Source: Vibrio quintilis | GTDB taxonomy: Bacteria > Pseudomonadota > Gammaproteobacteria > Enterobacterales > Vibrionaceae | Reading direction: 5' to 3' | Assembly (NCBI RefSeq): GCF_024529975.1 | Contig: NZ_AP024897.1 | Span: forward strand, 992,001-1,056,000 | Length of the DNA: 64,000 bases | In this document: in pieces, positions 18,562 to 26,966 of the stretch | Numbering within the stretch: position 1 is the first letter of the stretch | Layout: every line of letters starts with the position of its first letter | The notes under the pieces: generated by a model | The model's input: only the letters and a program-made list of their open reading frames with translations | Database searches by the model: none | Told to the model about the DNA's origin: nothing | Position numbers and translations under genes: made by a program

Positions 18562-19008
18562 ATGGTTGGAACTATGAATTATTCTTACAGAGCTCAAATA
18601 GGGATAAGTATAGAAAAGGGAATAGATGAAGAGAATTTTGATAAAATAGCAGTTAATTTGTCTGATATTTTTGATGGATTTACTTTTGAGCAAGATTTTT
18701 CTGATCGCTATGATGACTTTTTGGCTGTATATACGGCAAGGTATAAAAATGTTGAATTTATGTTGATAGGTCCACCTATTGACTATGAAGACTATGATTT
18801 TGATGATGAGCCTGATTTTTGTCAGTTGAATTTCGTTTTTAAAATTGAAAGTGATTCGGAAATAAATGTAAAATATCAATGTGATTTTATATCTGGTTTA
18901 CCTCAAAATGATTCTCTTTTTATTAATGGGAAACGGCTTGATGTTTCTGATGATATAATAAAATTTATTAATAATAGTAATAAATTAAAAGCTATCTCAT
19001 TGAAATGA
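18562..19008 (+). CDS. Probable immunity protein for the adjacent Rhs tip
   Basis: 148 residues (or 144 from the ATG at 18574), beginning 6 bases after the rhs stop. Low GC and very acidic (stretch IDYEDYDFDDEPDF). No named domain recognised. Position directly after the toxin tip, size and charge are the usual marks of a cognate Rhs immunity gene. The assignment rests on position. A strong terminator-like hairpin at 19012 closes the unit. Confidence 0.7.
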   Translation: MVGTMNYSYRAQIGISIEKGIDEENFDKIAVNLSDIFDGFTFEQDFSDRYDDFLAVYTARYKNVEFMLIGPPIDYEDYDFDDEPDFCQLNFVFKIESDSEINVKYQCDFISGLPQNDSLFINGKRLDVSDDIIKFINNSNKLKAISLK

Positions 19009-19011
19009 TGA

Positions 19012-19053
19012 TCAACACTCCTCCCTAGACTAATCTGGGAAGGGGTGTTTTTT
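19012..19053 (+). terminator. Terminator after the Rhs/immunity pair
   Basis: AACACTCCTCCC...GGGAAGGGGTGTT forms a long stem with a few G-T pairs, followed by TTTTTT. It separates the rhs-immunity unit from the next small gene. Confidence 0.75.
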
Positions 19054-19060
19054 ATAGAGT

Positions 19061-19456
19061 ATGAGAAAAATGGAACATGGCTTTGTATTTGATATCAATG
19101 ATAATGATGTCTTATGGATCCTTAAATATTGCTTAAATCTGATGTCAGATACGTCTCGTTTTGCAGAAAAAATACATCAATTGCTTGATGATGGTGAAAC
19201 TGGTGGACAAGTTGAATGGGGTATTCATCGTTGGAATGAATTCGCATCAATAGAATATGAAATAGATGAATTTGATGGATATAGAGCATTTATGGGACCA
19301 GAGGAGCATGGTGAAGGACATTCAGAATATATTGATGTTTACTTTGATATAAAGACATTGAAAGATCTTCTTTGCCAAGTTTGTGATTGGTATATTACGC
19401 AATATCCAGAGCAAAAAAATGACATATTATCTATAAGAGATAAATATTCATTTTAG
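19061..19456 (+). CDS. Orphan immunity-like protein, 131 aa
   Basis: 131 residues (129 from the second Met). Acidic, low GC. Opens with HGFVFDINDNDVLWILKYC and ends with a DIKTLKDLLCQVCDWYITQYPEQ helix. The length, the FVFD opening and the C-terminal pattern (Cys, aromatic, (Y/H)P(E/D)Q) recur in the gene at 26963, so the two are probably distant paralogues. The pattern resembles CdiI-type immunity proteins of ribonuclease toxins, but I cannot confirm the family. No toxin lies directly upstream, so it is an orphan in the immunity bank. Confidence 0.6.
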   Translation: MRKMEHGFVFDINDNDVLWILKYCLNLMSDTSRFAEKIHQLLDDGETGGQVEWGIHRWNEFASIEYEIDEFDGYRAFMGPEEHGEGHSEYIDVYFDIKTLKDLLCQVCDWYITQYPEQKNDILSIRDKYSF

Positions 19457-19498
19457 TTTGTTAAGTGGTGACTATCTATATACAGATAGGCTGATATG

Positions 19499-19531
19499 TA
19501 ATAATACTCCGATTTTTATGGGGTATTATTA
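19499..19531 (+). terminator. Hairpin after the 131-aa gene
   Basis: AATAATACTCC, short loop, GGGGTATTATT, followed by a T-rich tract. It closes the second small transcription unit of the immunity bank. Confidence 0.55.
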
Positions 19532-19561
19532 CTTTTCCATTTTATTAATTATCCAGTGTTC

Positions 19562-19915
19562 ATGACAGAGATTGAAAAGAAAATAAAAGAGTTGTCTTAT
19601 CATATTGATAAAGCAATGATATTTGAATCAGATGATGAAGATGAAGAGTATCATATAAATAAATCTTCAAAGGATCGTGTATTAAAGTTTATATTAGAAC
19701 AACATGATAATTTAAAAAATAAAATAATTAGTCATGATGAATTCGTTGAATTATTTAATCGGTGTATTCTTATATTAGTCAGTAATACTGGATGTTCAGA
19801 AGATTTTGAAATATTAGAATTAATATTGGATGAACTTTATACTGAACAATTAATTGATAAAGATAAGTATAACGAAATTATTAATGGTTCTAATTTAGGC
19901 AGATGGCTGGATTAA
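19562..19915 (+). CDS. Orphan immunity-like protein, 117 aa
   Basis: 117 residues from ATG 19562; a GTG at 19556 would add two. Helical and acidic: MTEIEKKIKELSYHIDKAM, then an ESDDEDEEYH tract, and a C-terminal NGSNLGRWLD. No named family recognised. A decayed relative is visible at 47934-48237 (same MxxEIExxxKxLS opening, DDE tract, and SNLGRWL ending), which shows that this gene family has spread or been duplicated near Rhs material. Function inferred only from company and composition. Confidence 0.6.
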   Translation: MTEIEKKIKELSYHIDKAMIFESDDEDEEYHINKSSKDRVLKFILEQHDNLKNKIISHDEFVELFNRCILILVSNTGCSEDFEILELILDELYTEQLIDKDKYNEIINGSNLGRWLD

Positions 19916-19952
19916 GTATTAAGATCCCAAAGTAAATTGGGATCTTAATACT
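19915..19952. terminator. Perfect 16-bp inverted repeat, probable bidirectional terminator
   Basis: AGTATTAAGATCCCAA, loop AGTAAA, TTGGGATCTTAATACT. It begins at the last base of the 117-aa gene stop and precedes the reverse-strand symE relic. There is no long T tract, but the stem is very stable. Confidence 0.6.
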
Positions 19953-19956
19953 CAAC

Positions 19957-20097
19957 TCATCCCAGCGCTGCTTTTAACTGCGCCAGTTGCTCGCGCAGTG
20001 CCTGCTCCTGCGGGCTGTCGGGGATCAGCACAATACAATCCCCGGCGATATTGACGGTGACTTGCGTGCCGGTCTCAAACCCTGCCTCGCGCAGCTA
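19957..20097 (-). pseudogene. SymE-type toxin gene relic 1 (3' part)
   Basis: The reverse strand encodes LREAGFETGTQVTVNIAGDC then IVLIPDSPQEQALREQLAQL and KAALG stop. This is the C-terminal half of a SymE-family protein (WLxxAGFxxGxxVxVxxxxGCIVL). The 5' half is lost at about 20097, where unrelated AT-rich sequence begins. Two further relics with nearly identical 3' ends are at 26311 and 27427. SymE-type genes are often found beside Rhs loci in enterobacteria and vibrios. Confidence 0.75.
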
Positions 20098-20098
20098 T

Positions 20099-20591
20099 AG
20101 ACAAAATATTTCAAGATTTAGAAAAAGAGAACTTCCAAAAGAATACCTTAAAATGTGTAAAGGTATGTCTATACCCAAACAACCTGAAGATGCAGGGTTC
20201 AGTGAGATTTGTCAGGCTCTGAGACAAGGCACTGATTTGAAGATAGAGTCATTCTACGTTGAAAATCAGTCACGCCGTATCAGAGCCTGACAAACTTACC
20301 CGCAGGGCGTGAGCTGAAAGGCACATTTCTGCGTCAAGAGAATTTGAAAGGTGGGGACATTCCTGCATTCCCTTTCCTTGAACTGTACCTTTCGACTGCA
20401 CGCTGAATCATGCATCTTCAGGTTGCTTGGGTATATTCTCAATAAATGCAGCTGTAGAACTGATATCACAGATACCACTAACTTTTGTTGATTCAATGGG
20501 GTCTAATATGTTGAGAATTTATGTTGAGTTGCACATGGACAAGTTGCTTATAATCAATTCAACAGTCACTCACAACATTTGGTATTTTTAG
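20099..20591 (+). pseudogene. Unrecognised gene remnant split by the dispersed repeat
   Basis: Two coding-like stretches flank the repeat at 20170. Upstream, about 20095-20169 reads DKIFQDLEKENFQKNTLKCV. Downstream, 20436-20591 reads FSINAAVELISQIPLTFVDS onward for 51 codons to a TAG at 20589. The downstream frame runs into an attC-like region, as integron cassette genes often do. The join is inferred; no start codon or family is evident. Confidence 0.35.
20170..20435. repeat. Dispersed 266-bp inverted-repeat element, copy 2
   Basis: Same length and same termini as the copy at 3238. It starts TATACCCAAACAACCTGAAG and ends CTTCAGGTTGCTTGGGTATA, so the ends are nearly perfect inverted repeats. 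It appears to sit within a decayed reading frame. Confidence 0.88.
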
Positions 20592-20667
20592 TTTGCAGTG
20601 AATTTTGTGTTTATAGCGCAATACAGTGACTTCTGTGTAGCATTGCTCGCATGTTAATTGGTTATAT
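20548..20667. other. VCR-like integron recombination site (attC), degenerate
   Basis: Reads TATAATCAATTCAACAGTCA, then CTCACAACATTTGGTATTTT, TTGTGTTTATAG, and ends TGCTCGCATGTTAATTGG. This follows the order of Vibrio attC sites (TATAACAAACxxxTCAAGAG, CACAACGCTTGGC, GTGTTTA, GCTCGCGTTAATTGG). Core bases are mutated, so it may be inactive. It lies just before the 211-aa gene, as expected for a cassette boundary. Confidence 0.5.
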
Positions 20668-20679
20668 TCAAGGGGAAGT

Positions 20680-21315
20680 ATGGTTGTTACAATTGAAGAC
20701 TTACGAAGGTCTATAAATCCCTATTTAGACACGAAGCGAAAATCTCGTCTTGAAGTCGCATTTAGGAGTCTTGGGTATCAAGATGAGTATTGCCGCTATC
20801 ACTATGAAGAATTTCATAAACAGCACCAGCTATTTCTTGATGCGATGGGTGGTGAGTTAGGAAATGAAGAAATAACAAACCCGCAATATTTTAGGTTAGC
20901 ATTTGAAGCGAATTGCTTTGCATTTTTCCGTTCATTTCATGCGTTGATAGAGTCGGTACCATACCTGTTAAACTTGCTCATTGAAGTTAAAAATGACTCG
21001 GAATCACGCTCTATTAACTGGCATTTAATAACTAATGCATCATTACCTGCGGAATATAGTGATGGTATTGATAAAATTAAAGCTTTACGTGCGTCAAATT
21101 CCTACAAAGAACTAGAACATATCTCAAATGTATCAAAGCATCGACGTATAGTTCGTATTGATAGTGGTGTGTTCTCTATAGGAAAAAATCCGAGTTTTTG
21201 TGCAGACGATTTTGATAGCCAGTTTAAAAGTTATGAGATTAACGAATTGATGGAAACTATGTACGATGAAATGCATCCACAGGTTATCAGTATAATTAAA
21301 AGTTTCTTGCGCTAA
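20680..21315 (+). CDS. Unknown 211-aa protein in a cassette-like context
   Basis: 211 residues, start ATG 20680 with AAGGGGAAGT upstream. All-helical appearance with FEANCFAFFRSFHALIESVP and NVSKHRRIVR motifs; the overall pattern is reminiscent of HEPN-like helical proteins but no diagnostic motif is certain. It is preceded by an attC-like site (20548-20667) and followed 15 bases after its stop by CATACAAACGATCAAG, which resembles the opening of another attC. That makes it a probable gene cassette. Base composition differs from the Rhs cores on either side. Confidence 0.6.
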   Translation: MVVTIEDLRRSINPYLDTKRKSRLEVAFRSLGYQDEYCRYHYEEFHKQHQLFLDAMGGELGNEEITNPQYFRLAFEANCFAFFRSFHALIESVPYLLNLLIEVKNDSESRSINWHLITNASLPAEYSDGIDKIKALRASNSYKELEHISNVSKHRRIVRIDSGVFSIGKNPSFCADDFDSQFKSYEINELMETMYDEMHPQVISIIKSFLR

Positions 21316-21330
21316 GATATAAAATACTCC

Positions 21331-21347
21331 ATACAAACGATCAAGGA
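21331..21347. other. Possible start of a second attC
   Basis: CATACAAACGATCAAGG matches the usual cassette-end opening TATAACAAACGxxTCAAG except for a lost A. The rest of an attC is not recognisable downstream, where a recombination junction with Rhs debris begins near 21412. Confidence 0.35.
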
Positions 21348-21451
21348 ATCAATATACTTTTCTGATCTGACAGAAACGCTTTATAGAGCATCAGGTCTAA
21401 AACATTTCTGCCCATTTCTAAGTTACACCTGTCCTGCGCTCACCAATGCCC

Positions 21452-21562
21452 TGCTGACCACCTGGGATGAAATTTCCGATCTGTTCAAGCTGCTGGCGAA
21501 CCCGACGCAACTGGTCGAAACCAAGAAAAAGCGGCGGAGATGCTAAACCTGCTTAAAGATGT
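21452..21562 (+). pseudogene. Fragment of the Rhs accessory (328-aa) gene
   Basis: Matches bases about 14303-14455 of the accessory gene (TGGGATGAAAT, then CTGTTCAAGCTGCTGGCGAA). An internal stretch of about 70 bases is missing between GTCGAAACC and AAGAAAAAGC, and one A of the A-run is lost, so it is frameshifted. It joins the truncated Rhs core at GATGTCACGGGG. The 23 bases at 21412-21434 just before it recur before another fragment at 43384. Confidence 0.8.
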
Positions 21563-21670
21563 CACGGGGTTGCGCTGTGGGTCAACTATAACGACGCGTC
21601 GTTCATCAGCAGCCTGGAGCTGCGCACCTTCAGTGATAACGAAAATGGCCGCGAGTGGTCGACCCAGCGG

Positions 21671-24661
21671 GTGCTGCATCACTATCAGTACAACGAACAC
21701 GGTCAGTTAGTGGCCGAGCGTAATGAAGCCGGGGAAGGTGAGAATTACAGTTACGATGCGCTCAATGTTATCACCGAACGGGTGATGGCTGGCGGCATGG
21801 CGTTTGGCTGGGCGTGGGAAGGTGAAGGCAAGGCCGTCCGCTGTGTCAAACACTGGAGTAACACCGGTTATACCGCACAGTATGAGTGGGATGAGGAAGC
21901 GCACACCGTCACGGTGACGTATGAAGACGGCAGTCAGTCGGTGTATCAGCACGATGAGAATGCCAAACTCATCAGCACCACCGACCCGGATGGTGCGGTC
22001 ACGGCCAACACCTACAACGAAGACGGTAAGCTGACGGCCACCACCGATGCGCTGGGCCATGAAACTCAGTATATCTATGATGAAAACGGTGACCTGGAGT
22101 GGGTGATTGCCCCGGATGGCAGCGCGACTGAAATGGATTATATGGCCGGGCGGCTGTTTAAAGTGACCCGGGGTGAGGCGAGCTGGCGCTATTTCTACAA
22201 TGACAACGGCGATATCTGCGAGAAGCGCGACCCGTTACGGCGAAGTACTTACTATCACTATAACGCGCAGGGCAACTTAAACCGGATTGTCTACCCGGAC
22301 GGCAGTGAACATCAGCTGTCATGGAACCGGCTGGGAATGCTGATTGAAGAGCAATATCCGGACGGCACCACCAGTCAGTACCGCCACGATATCAGCGGCC
22401 GGGTGATTTATCAGAAATCGTCTGTGGGTGGCGTAAGCCAGTATCAGTGGGATGAAGCGGACCGGCTGGTCAAACTGACTCAGCCGAACGGCAAGTCGAA
22501 AACCTTCTGTTACAACGCGTACGGCAAAGTCACGGAAGTGATGGATGAGACCGGGCGCAAAACGGCGTATGAGTACGAAGCCAACAGCCATCTGCTGAGC
22601 CGGGTAAGCAACCCGGACGGCACCAGCCTGAGCTATCAGTACGACAACCCGAAACGCTTTGTCAGCCAAATCACCAACGAGCGTGGTGAAGCCTACCATA
22701 TTGACTACTTCACCAATGGTCTGGTGAAAACCGAAACCACCTTCGACGGGCGGCAGATGCATTACGGGTATGACCTGCTCGGCCAGCTGCTGAAGAAAAC
22801 CGAAGTGGGCCTTGAAGGCACTGAACTGGTCACCGAATTGACCCGGGATGCCATGGGTCGTCTGACAGAGAAAGTGCTGCCGGACGGCACCAAAGTCGCG
22901 TATGCGTACGATGACAACGGTAATCTCATCAGTGTCGATGATGGTGAAACGCCGCTGGGCTGGAAGTATGACCTGCTCAACCGGGTGACTGAAGAGCACC
23001 AGAGCTGGGCGTCGAATTACTTTGAGTATGACGCGGTGGGTCAGGTGGTGAAATGGCAACTGCCGGATGCCAAAGTGCTGCACTATCAGCGCGGGCAGGG
23101 TGGTTTGCTCAGTCAAATCAGCCTGGATGACCATGTGCTGACGCAGCATCTGTATCAGAACGGGATGGAGAGCCGCCGGACACAGGGCGCGGTGACCAGC
23201 AGTTTTGAGTATGACGGTCAGGGCCGGTTAACCCATCAGAGCCAGTCCATTTCAGGCAGACAAACCCGCACGCGGGATTATGGTTACGATGCGCTGGGGA
23301 ATCTGTCTCAAATCGCCGACAGCCGCTTCGGGGACAGCTATTTCGATTACGACCCGCTGTCACGCCTGAAAGCGGTGCGCGGCAATATCGAAGAGCATTT
23401 TGTTCATGATGCAACCGGCAATGTGTTGTCGCAGCATCTGGGAAGACGTCAGGAAGCGTTAAACCTTGCCGAAGCAGGCGGCAACAGGCTGACGTTCCAC
23501 GGTGACAGCCATTATGAATATGATGAGTTCGGGCGTCTTATCACTGAGAAACGCGGGAAGAACCAGTCACTCATCACCACTTATGAATATGACTGTCAGC
23601 ACCGGCTAATCAAAGCCAGCCTGCCGGATGGCACCATGGCCAGTTACAGCTATGATGCATTTGGCCGCAGAACGCAAAAAGTCGTCACGGATAAAGCGCA
23701 AACCACCACAACCACAGAATTTATGTGGCAGGGGGACAACCTGACTGGTGAAGTCTGTGGCAGTGATTACAAAACTTACGTCTATGAGCCCGGCACTTTC
23801 CGTCCGCTGGCACAAATCAACGGTGAAGGCAGAAATAACGCAGAAGTCTATTACTACCATCTGGACCAAATCGGCACGCCAATCGAGATGACTGATGTGC
23901 AGGGCCAGAGTGTGTGGTCGGTGCAATACCGGGCTTACGGCAATGTGCTCACCCAACACACCGAAGAAATACAGAGTGCGCTACGCTTTCAGGGGCAGTA
24001 TTATGACAGTGAAACCGGACTGCATTACAACCGTCACCGTTACTACAGCCCCGGCACGGGAAGGTTCACGACGATAGACCCGATAGGGCTGGCGGGTGGT
24101 TTGAATAACTACCAGTATGTGCCGAATCCGACCGGGTGGGTGGATCCGCTGGGGTTAAGTGATGTGCCGGGGAATGGGTGTATTCAGCCAGAGAATGATT
24201 ATGTAACCTTGTATCACGGATCATCGCCAGAGAATATTGAAACGATAAAGAAAAATGGTATTGATTTATCAAAGTCAAAAGCACTCAATGATTTTGGCCC
24301 GGGGTTTTATATGACAGAATCCAAAAAGGATGCTATTAAGTCTGCGGGAATGATGCATGATCAATATGATATTGTTGAATTTAATGTTCCGAAAGCTGAA
24401 TTAAATAAGCTGAAAATATTGGAGTTTCCCTCACCAAATGAAGAATGGTCTGACTTTGTGATATTAAACAAAGAAATGACTCAAGCTTCCTCATATTTGC
24501 CTCCTAAAGAGTGGCTTCCTGAATATGATATGGTAAAAGGTCCGCTATACAAGCGGGTAGGAAGGAGTGGTTCACTTCGTCATTGGGAAGATAGAGCTGA
24601 TCAAGTAAGCTTGCATACAAAACGTGCTGCCGATTTATTCAATAAACATATGGTCAAGTAG
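21671..24661 (+). CDS. Orphan Rhs core with ADP-ribosyltransferase-like tip (N-terminally truncated)
   Basis: Homology to the first Rhs starts at base 21563 and runs without an indel for 2595 bases to DPLGL, with only scattered substitutions. An in-frame TAA precedes that point, and the first usable start is the GTG at 21671 (996 residues). The N-terminal third needed for loading is absent, so direct secretion is doubtful. The tip (from base 24158, 167 residues) begins SDVPGNGC and has VTLYHGSSPENIETIKKNGI followed by DFGPGFYMTESKKDAIKSA. That pattern is typical of DUF3990-type ADP-ribosyltransferase-fold domains. It can act as a donor of a new tip to the intact rhs by recombination. Confidence 0.85.
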   Translation: MLHHYQYNEHGQLVAERNEAGEGENYSYDALNVITERVMAGGMAFGWAWEGEGKAVRCVKHWSNTGYTAQYEWDEEAHTVTVTYEDGSQSVYQHDENAKLISTTDPDGAVTANTYNEDGKLTATTDALGHETQYIYDENGDLEWVIAPDGSATEMDYMAGRLFKVTRGEASWRYFYNDNGDICEKRDPLRRSTYYHYNAQGNLNRIVYPDGSEHQLSWNRLGMLIEEQYPDGTTSQYRHDISGRVIYQKSSVGGVSQYQWDEADRLVKLTQPNGKSKTFCYNAYGKVTEVMDETGRKTAYEYEANSHLLSRVSNPDGTSLSYQYDNPKRFVSQITNERGEAYHIDYFTNGLVKTETTFDGRQMHYGYDLLGQLLKKTEVGLEGTELVTELTRDAMGRLTEKVLPDGTKVAYAYDDNGNLISVDDGETPLGWKYDLLNRVTEEHQSWASNYFEYDAVGQVVKWQLPDAKVLHYQRGQGGLLSQISLDDHVLTQHLYQNGMESRRTQGAVTSSFEYDGQGRLTHQSQSISGRQTRTRDYGYDALGNLSQIADSRFGDSYFDYDPLSRLKAVRGNIEEHFVHDATGNVLSQHLGRRQEALNLAEAGGNRLTFHGDSHYEYDEFGRLITEKRGKNQSLITTYEYDCQHRLIKASLPDGTMASYSYDAFGRRTQKVVTDKAQTTTTTEFMWQGDNLTGEVCGSDYKTYVYEPGTFRPLAQINGEGRNNAEVYYYHLDQIGTPIEMTDVQGQSVWSVQYRAYGNVLTQHTEEIQSALRFQGQYYDSETGLHYNRHRYYSPGTGRFTTIDPIGLAGGLNNYQYVPNPTGWVDPLGLSDVPGNGCIQPENDYVTLYHGSSPENIETIKKNGIDLSKSKALNDFGPGFYMTESKKDAIKSAGMMHDQYDIVEFNVPKAELNKLKILEFPSPNEEWSDFVILNKEMTQASSYLPPKEWLPEYDMVKGPLYKRVGRSGSLRHWEDRADQVSLHTKRAADLFNKHMVK

Positions 24662-24673
24662 TGGGAAATACTA

Positions 24674-24973
24674 ATGAAATTAATTGATTTTTCAGATGAT
24701 GATGAACTTTATTTGTTTGAGAGAGTAGTCAAAAATTTACAGTCATTTTATGGACACTCTGAAAGTGATGCAATTCGAATGGTCAATGAATATTACCATA
24801 AATTTACTAATGCTGAGTTTTGTCATAGATATAATATTCCAGTTCAAACCGTTGACTTTTTTTTTCATATTGAGGAATCAGGAATGGCAGATCGAGTTCA
24901 CTATTATCAAGCATTAGATCATGAACCAAATGAAGCTCAATTTATTGAGTGGGAAAGAAAAATACGTTTATAG
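24674..24973 (+). CDS. Probable immunity protein for the ADP-ribosyltransferase-like tip
   Basis: 99 residues, starting 12 bases after the orphan Rhs stop. Helical, acidic: SDDDELYLFERVVKNLQSFY and a C-terminal NEAQFIEWERKIRL. No named family recognised. The position and size are those of a cognate immunity gene. Confidence 0.65.
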   Translation: MKLIDFSDDDELYLFERVVKNLQSFYGHSESDAIRMVNEYYHKFTNAEFCHRYNIPVQTVDFFFHIEESGMADRVHYYQALDHEPNEAQFIEWERKIRL

Positions 24974-25000
24974 ATTATTTTGTAGATAGAGAAGTTAAAA

Positions 25001-25531
25001 GTGGCTGTTTTAGTTGAAGCAATATCTGTAGTGATTAGATGTGAAGCCATCGTGAATAAGTTTTCTGGGGGAGTAAAGGCATTTATGGCTTCTCTCCCAA
25101 ATAAAACACTATGTTCGGATGGTGAAATTGCATGTATTAATTTTATGACACCATTTGACGTGCAAAAATACGTTGAATTTTTGATGAGACAAAATTTAAT
25201 TTATAAAGATGATAACGAGAATCTGATTGATATTGTTGTAGTCGATCAGCGCCAAGGAATGACGAGAGATTGTGATTGGGCAGGATTTGGTTCTATGGAT
25301 TGGAATAATAATCCTGAACAGCCCGTATCTGTCTGTTATTTTATATCAACAAAAGATGAGCGGCTCGTTGTTCCTGAAGGATGGGATTATGACAATTCAT
25401 TGACTGCTAATCATAAGTTCATAGGTGATGATGTCATACCTGAAAATTTTACTTTTTTGCGTAGGGAAGGCCATATCGATGTATTCTGGGATAAAGATAC
25501 AGAGCAAGAGTTCTATATACGTAGAGTATGA
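25001..25531 (+). CDS. Immunity-bank protein, 176 aa, family unknown
   Basis: 176 residues from a GTG at 25001. The sequence AISVVIRCEAIVNKFSGG, then PNKTLCSDGEIACINFMTPF and DIVVVDQRQGMTRDCDWAGF is well structured, mixed alpha/beta, with a Trp-rich C-terminal half. It lies 27 bases after the 99-aa gene and shares its low GC. I take it as another immunity-type protein by context only. It could also be co-transcribed with the previous gene as a two-gene immunity unit. Confidence 0.6.
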   Translation: MAVLVEAISVVIRCEAIVNKFSGGVKAFMASLPNKTLCSDGEIACINFMTPFDVQKYVEFLMRQNLIYKDDNENLIDIVVVDQRQGMTRDCDWAGFGSMDWNNNPEQPVSVCYFISTKDERLVVPEGWDYDNSLTANHKFIGDDVIPENFTFLRREGHIDVFWDKDTEQEFYIRRV

Positions 25532-25649
25532 CTTTCAATAGATGAAAACCACCATAGGTAGAATCAAGTAAATCATCTTATTCGTGAATATATAAAAATA
25601 AATATCGTAGAATATCTTATAAGTACTCGGTATTCGCAGGGGTATTGTT

Positions 25650-26216
25650 TTGGATGAGATAATCGTGTTGAAAGATAAAAACAAAACTGAATATCTTGAA
25701 AGTTCGGGGTGGCTACTTGAGCGACAAGTCAGGCTTCCTAACTATATTGATCCTGTGTATACACCAGAAATTGTTGTATCCATTATCCAAAATCTGCATG
25801 GTTTGACTTTAAGACAAAAGAGTGAAAGTGGCAATGAGCGTTATTTCTGGGTTGATGATGCTTACATCGATGATTTTGAAGAGGATATGCAGGAAGAACT
25901 AGAAAGTACTGTTCTTGAGAATTTAAAGTTTTATCCTTTAGGTCATTCAATTGAACTTCCGGGTCTGTTTGTGTTGGACGAATATGGCCGTTTTTATTTA
26001 TCAGGTTCCGGAATGATTTATTATGGTGATACTTTGGAAGAATTTTTAGATGTGGTTATATTCAAGTGCAGAAGTGGTTTGGAAGTTCAAGACAATGGTC
26101 AAACTTTCTTTTGTTATAATAATCAATATACCGGCTATGATTTCGACCCGGAGAGAGGATGGTTAGGTGATCCTTATTATTTGAGTCTTGAATATGTTAA
26201 AACTTTAAATAAGTGA
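25650..26216 (+). CDS. SUKH-3-type immunity protein
   Basis: 188 residues. The opening SSGWLLERQVRLPNYIDP is characteristic of the SUKH-3 branch (xGWxxxR), followed by a central LKFYPLGHSIELPGLFVLDE and FYLSGSGMIYYGDTLEEFLD, which carry the beta-sheet and calcium-free loop seen in that group. SUKH proteins neutralise polymorphic toxins, often nucleases. Its own toxin is not adjacent; a terminator at 26269 follows. Confidence 0.7.
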   Translation: MDEIIVLKDKNKTEYLESSGWLLERQVRLPNYIDPVYTPEIVVSIIQNLHGLTLRQKSESGNERYFWVDDAYIDDFEEDMQEELESTVLENLKFYPLGHSIELPGLFVLDEYGRFYLSGSGMIYYGDTLEEFLDVVIFKCRSGLEVQDNGQTFFCYNNQYTGYDFDPERGWLGDPYYLSLEYVKTLNK

Positions 26217-26268
26217 TTTTTTATTGTAAATATCAGGCCAATTTGGTTTACGCATTCGAATTCCTCAA

Positions 26269-26308
26269 AAAAACAGCCGGGCTGATTCAATCATCCCGGC
26301 TGTTTTTA
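26269..26308. terminator. Terminator after the SUKH-type gene
   Basis: AAAAACAGCCGGG, loop, CCCGGCTGTTTTT, with A and T runs at both sides, so it can work in both directions. A near-identical copy is at 27387-27424, and each is followed by a symE 3' relic. Confidence 0.85.
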
Positions 26309-26310
26309 CT

Positions 26311-26344
26311 CACACCAGCGCCGCTTTTAACTGCGCCAGTTGCT
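26311..26344 (-). pseudogene. SymE relic 2, last few codons only
   Basis: Only about 34 bases remain (CACCAGCGCCGCTTTTAACT...GCCAGTTGCT), matching the final QLAQLKAAL codons of the symE relics at 19957 and 27427. It follows the terminator directly. It marks the edge of a recombined unit. Confidence 0.6.
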
Positions 26345-26390
26345 AAATCAGGTAGAACAGAAATAATAGTTCACAGGTTTTTTAGGCCAG

Positions 26391-26966
26391 ATGAATAATA
26401 CAGAGAATACTATGTACATTGAAGATAAATTCGGATTCAATTTTGAGTTTAAACTTATAACCCAACCAGATGAGTCTGATTCAGATTTTTACTGTTTCCC
26501 CGGTTGTATGCGTGGCGGCTGGGTTGACGGTATAGCTATTGACTTTGACCAATTTGGATGGTGTGGATCCTTTGCTAGAGGGAAAGTGTCAAAGAATGGT
26601 ATTAATGGAATCTATTCTTTTCCCGGAAAAGATAAAGTGTTGATTGTCTCGAAAGGAAAGGGATATTTAGTCTCTCCTGAAAAACCTGAATCAACTATTG
26701 AGTTAAAAATGCAACCAATTATGGGGGTTTACTGTAATACATTTCTTGAAATAATTATTGTGAACGATTTTACTCATTTTATAGCTTTCAATAAGGAAGT
26801 GCAGGTCTGGAAATCAAAAAGAATTTCATATGATGGAATAAGAGATATCGAAATGAGTGATGAATTTATCAATGGAGAAGCTTGGAGTTCTCCTGAAAAT
26901 AAGTGGTTGCCTTTTAAGCTATCTCTTGATTCAGGAGTTTGTATTGGTGGTGCTTTTGATGATTGA
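26391..26966 (+). CDS. Immunity-bank protein, 191 aa
   Basis: 191 residues (184 if started at the ATG at 26412). Beta-rich, with WVDGIAIDFDQFGWCGSFA, then KSKRISYDGIRDIEMSDEFI and a C-terminal SLDSGVCIGGAFDD. The closing WKSxRISxDGIRD...GGxF pattern is found in proteins that accompany polymorphic toxins; the precise family name is not known to me. The next gene overlaps its stop. Confidence 0.6.
   Translation: MNNTENTMYIEDKFGFNFEFKLITQPDESDSDFYCFPGCMRGGWVDGIAIDFDQFGWCGSFARGKVSKNGINGIYSFPGKDKVLIVSKGKGYLVSPEKPESTIELKMQPIMGVYCNTFLEIIIVNDFTHFIAFNKEVQVWKSKRISYDGIRDIEMSDEFINGEAWSSPENKWLPFKLSLDSGVCIGGAFDD

Noticed and set aside
20051..20290. 79-codon forward frame
   Set aside because: It starts in the antisense of a symE relic and ends in the dispersed repeat.
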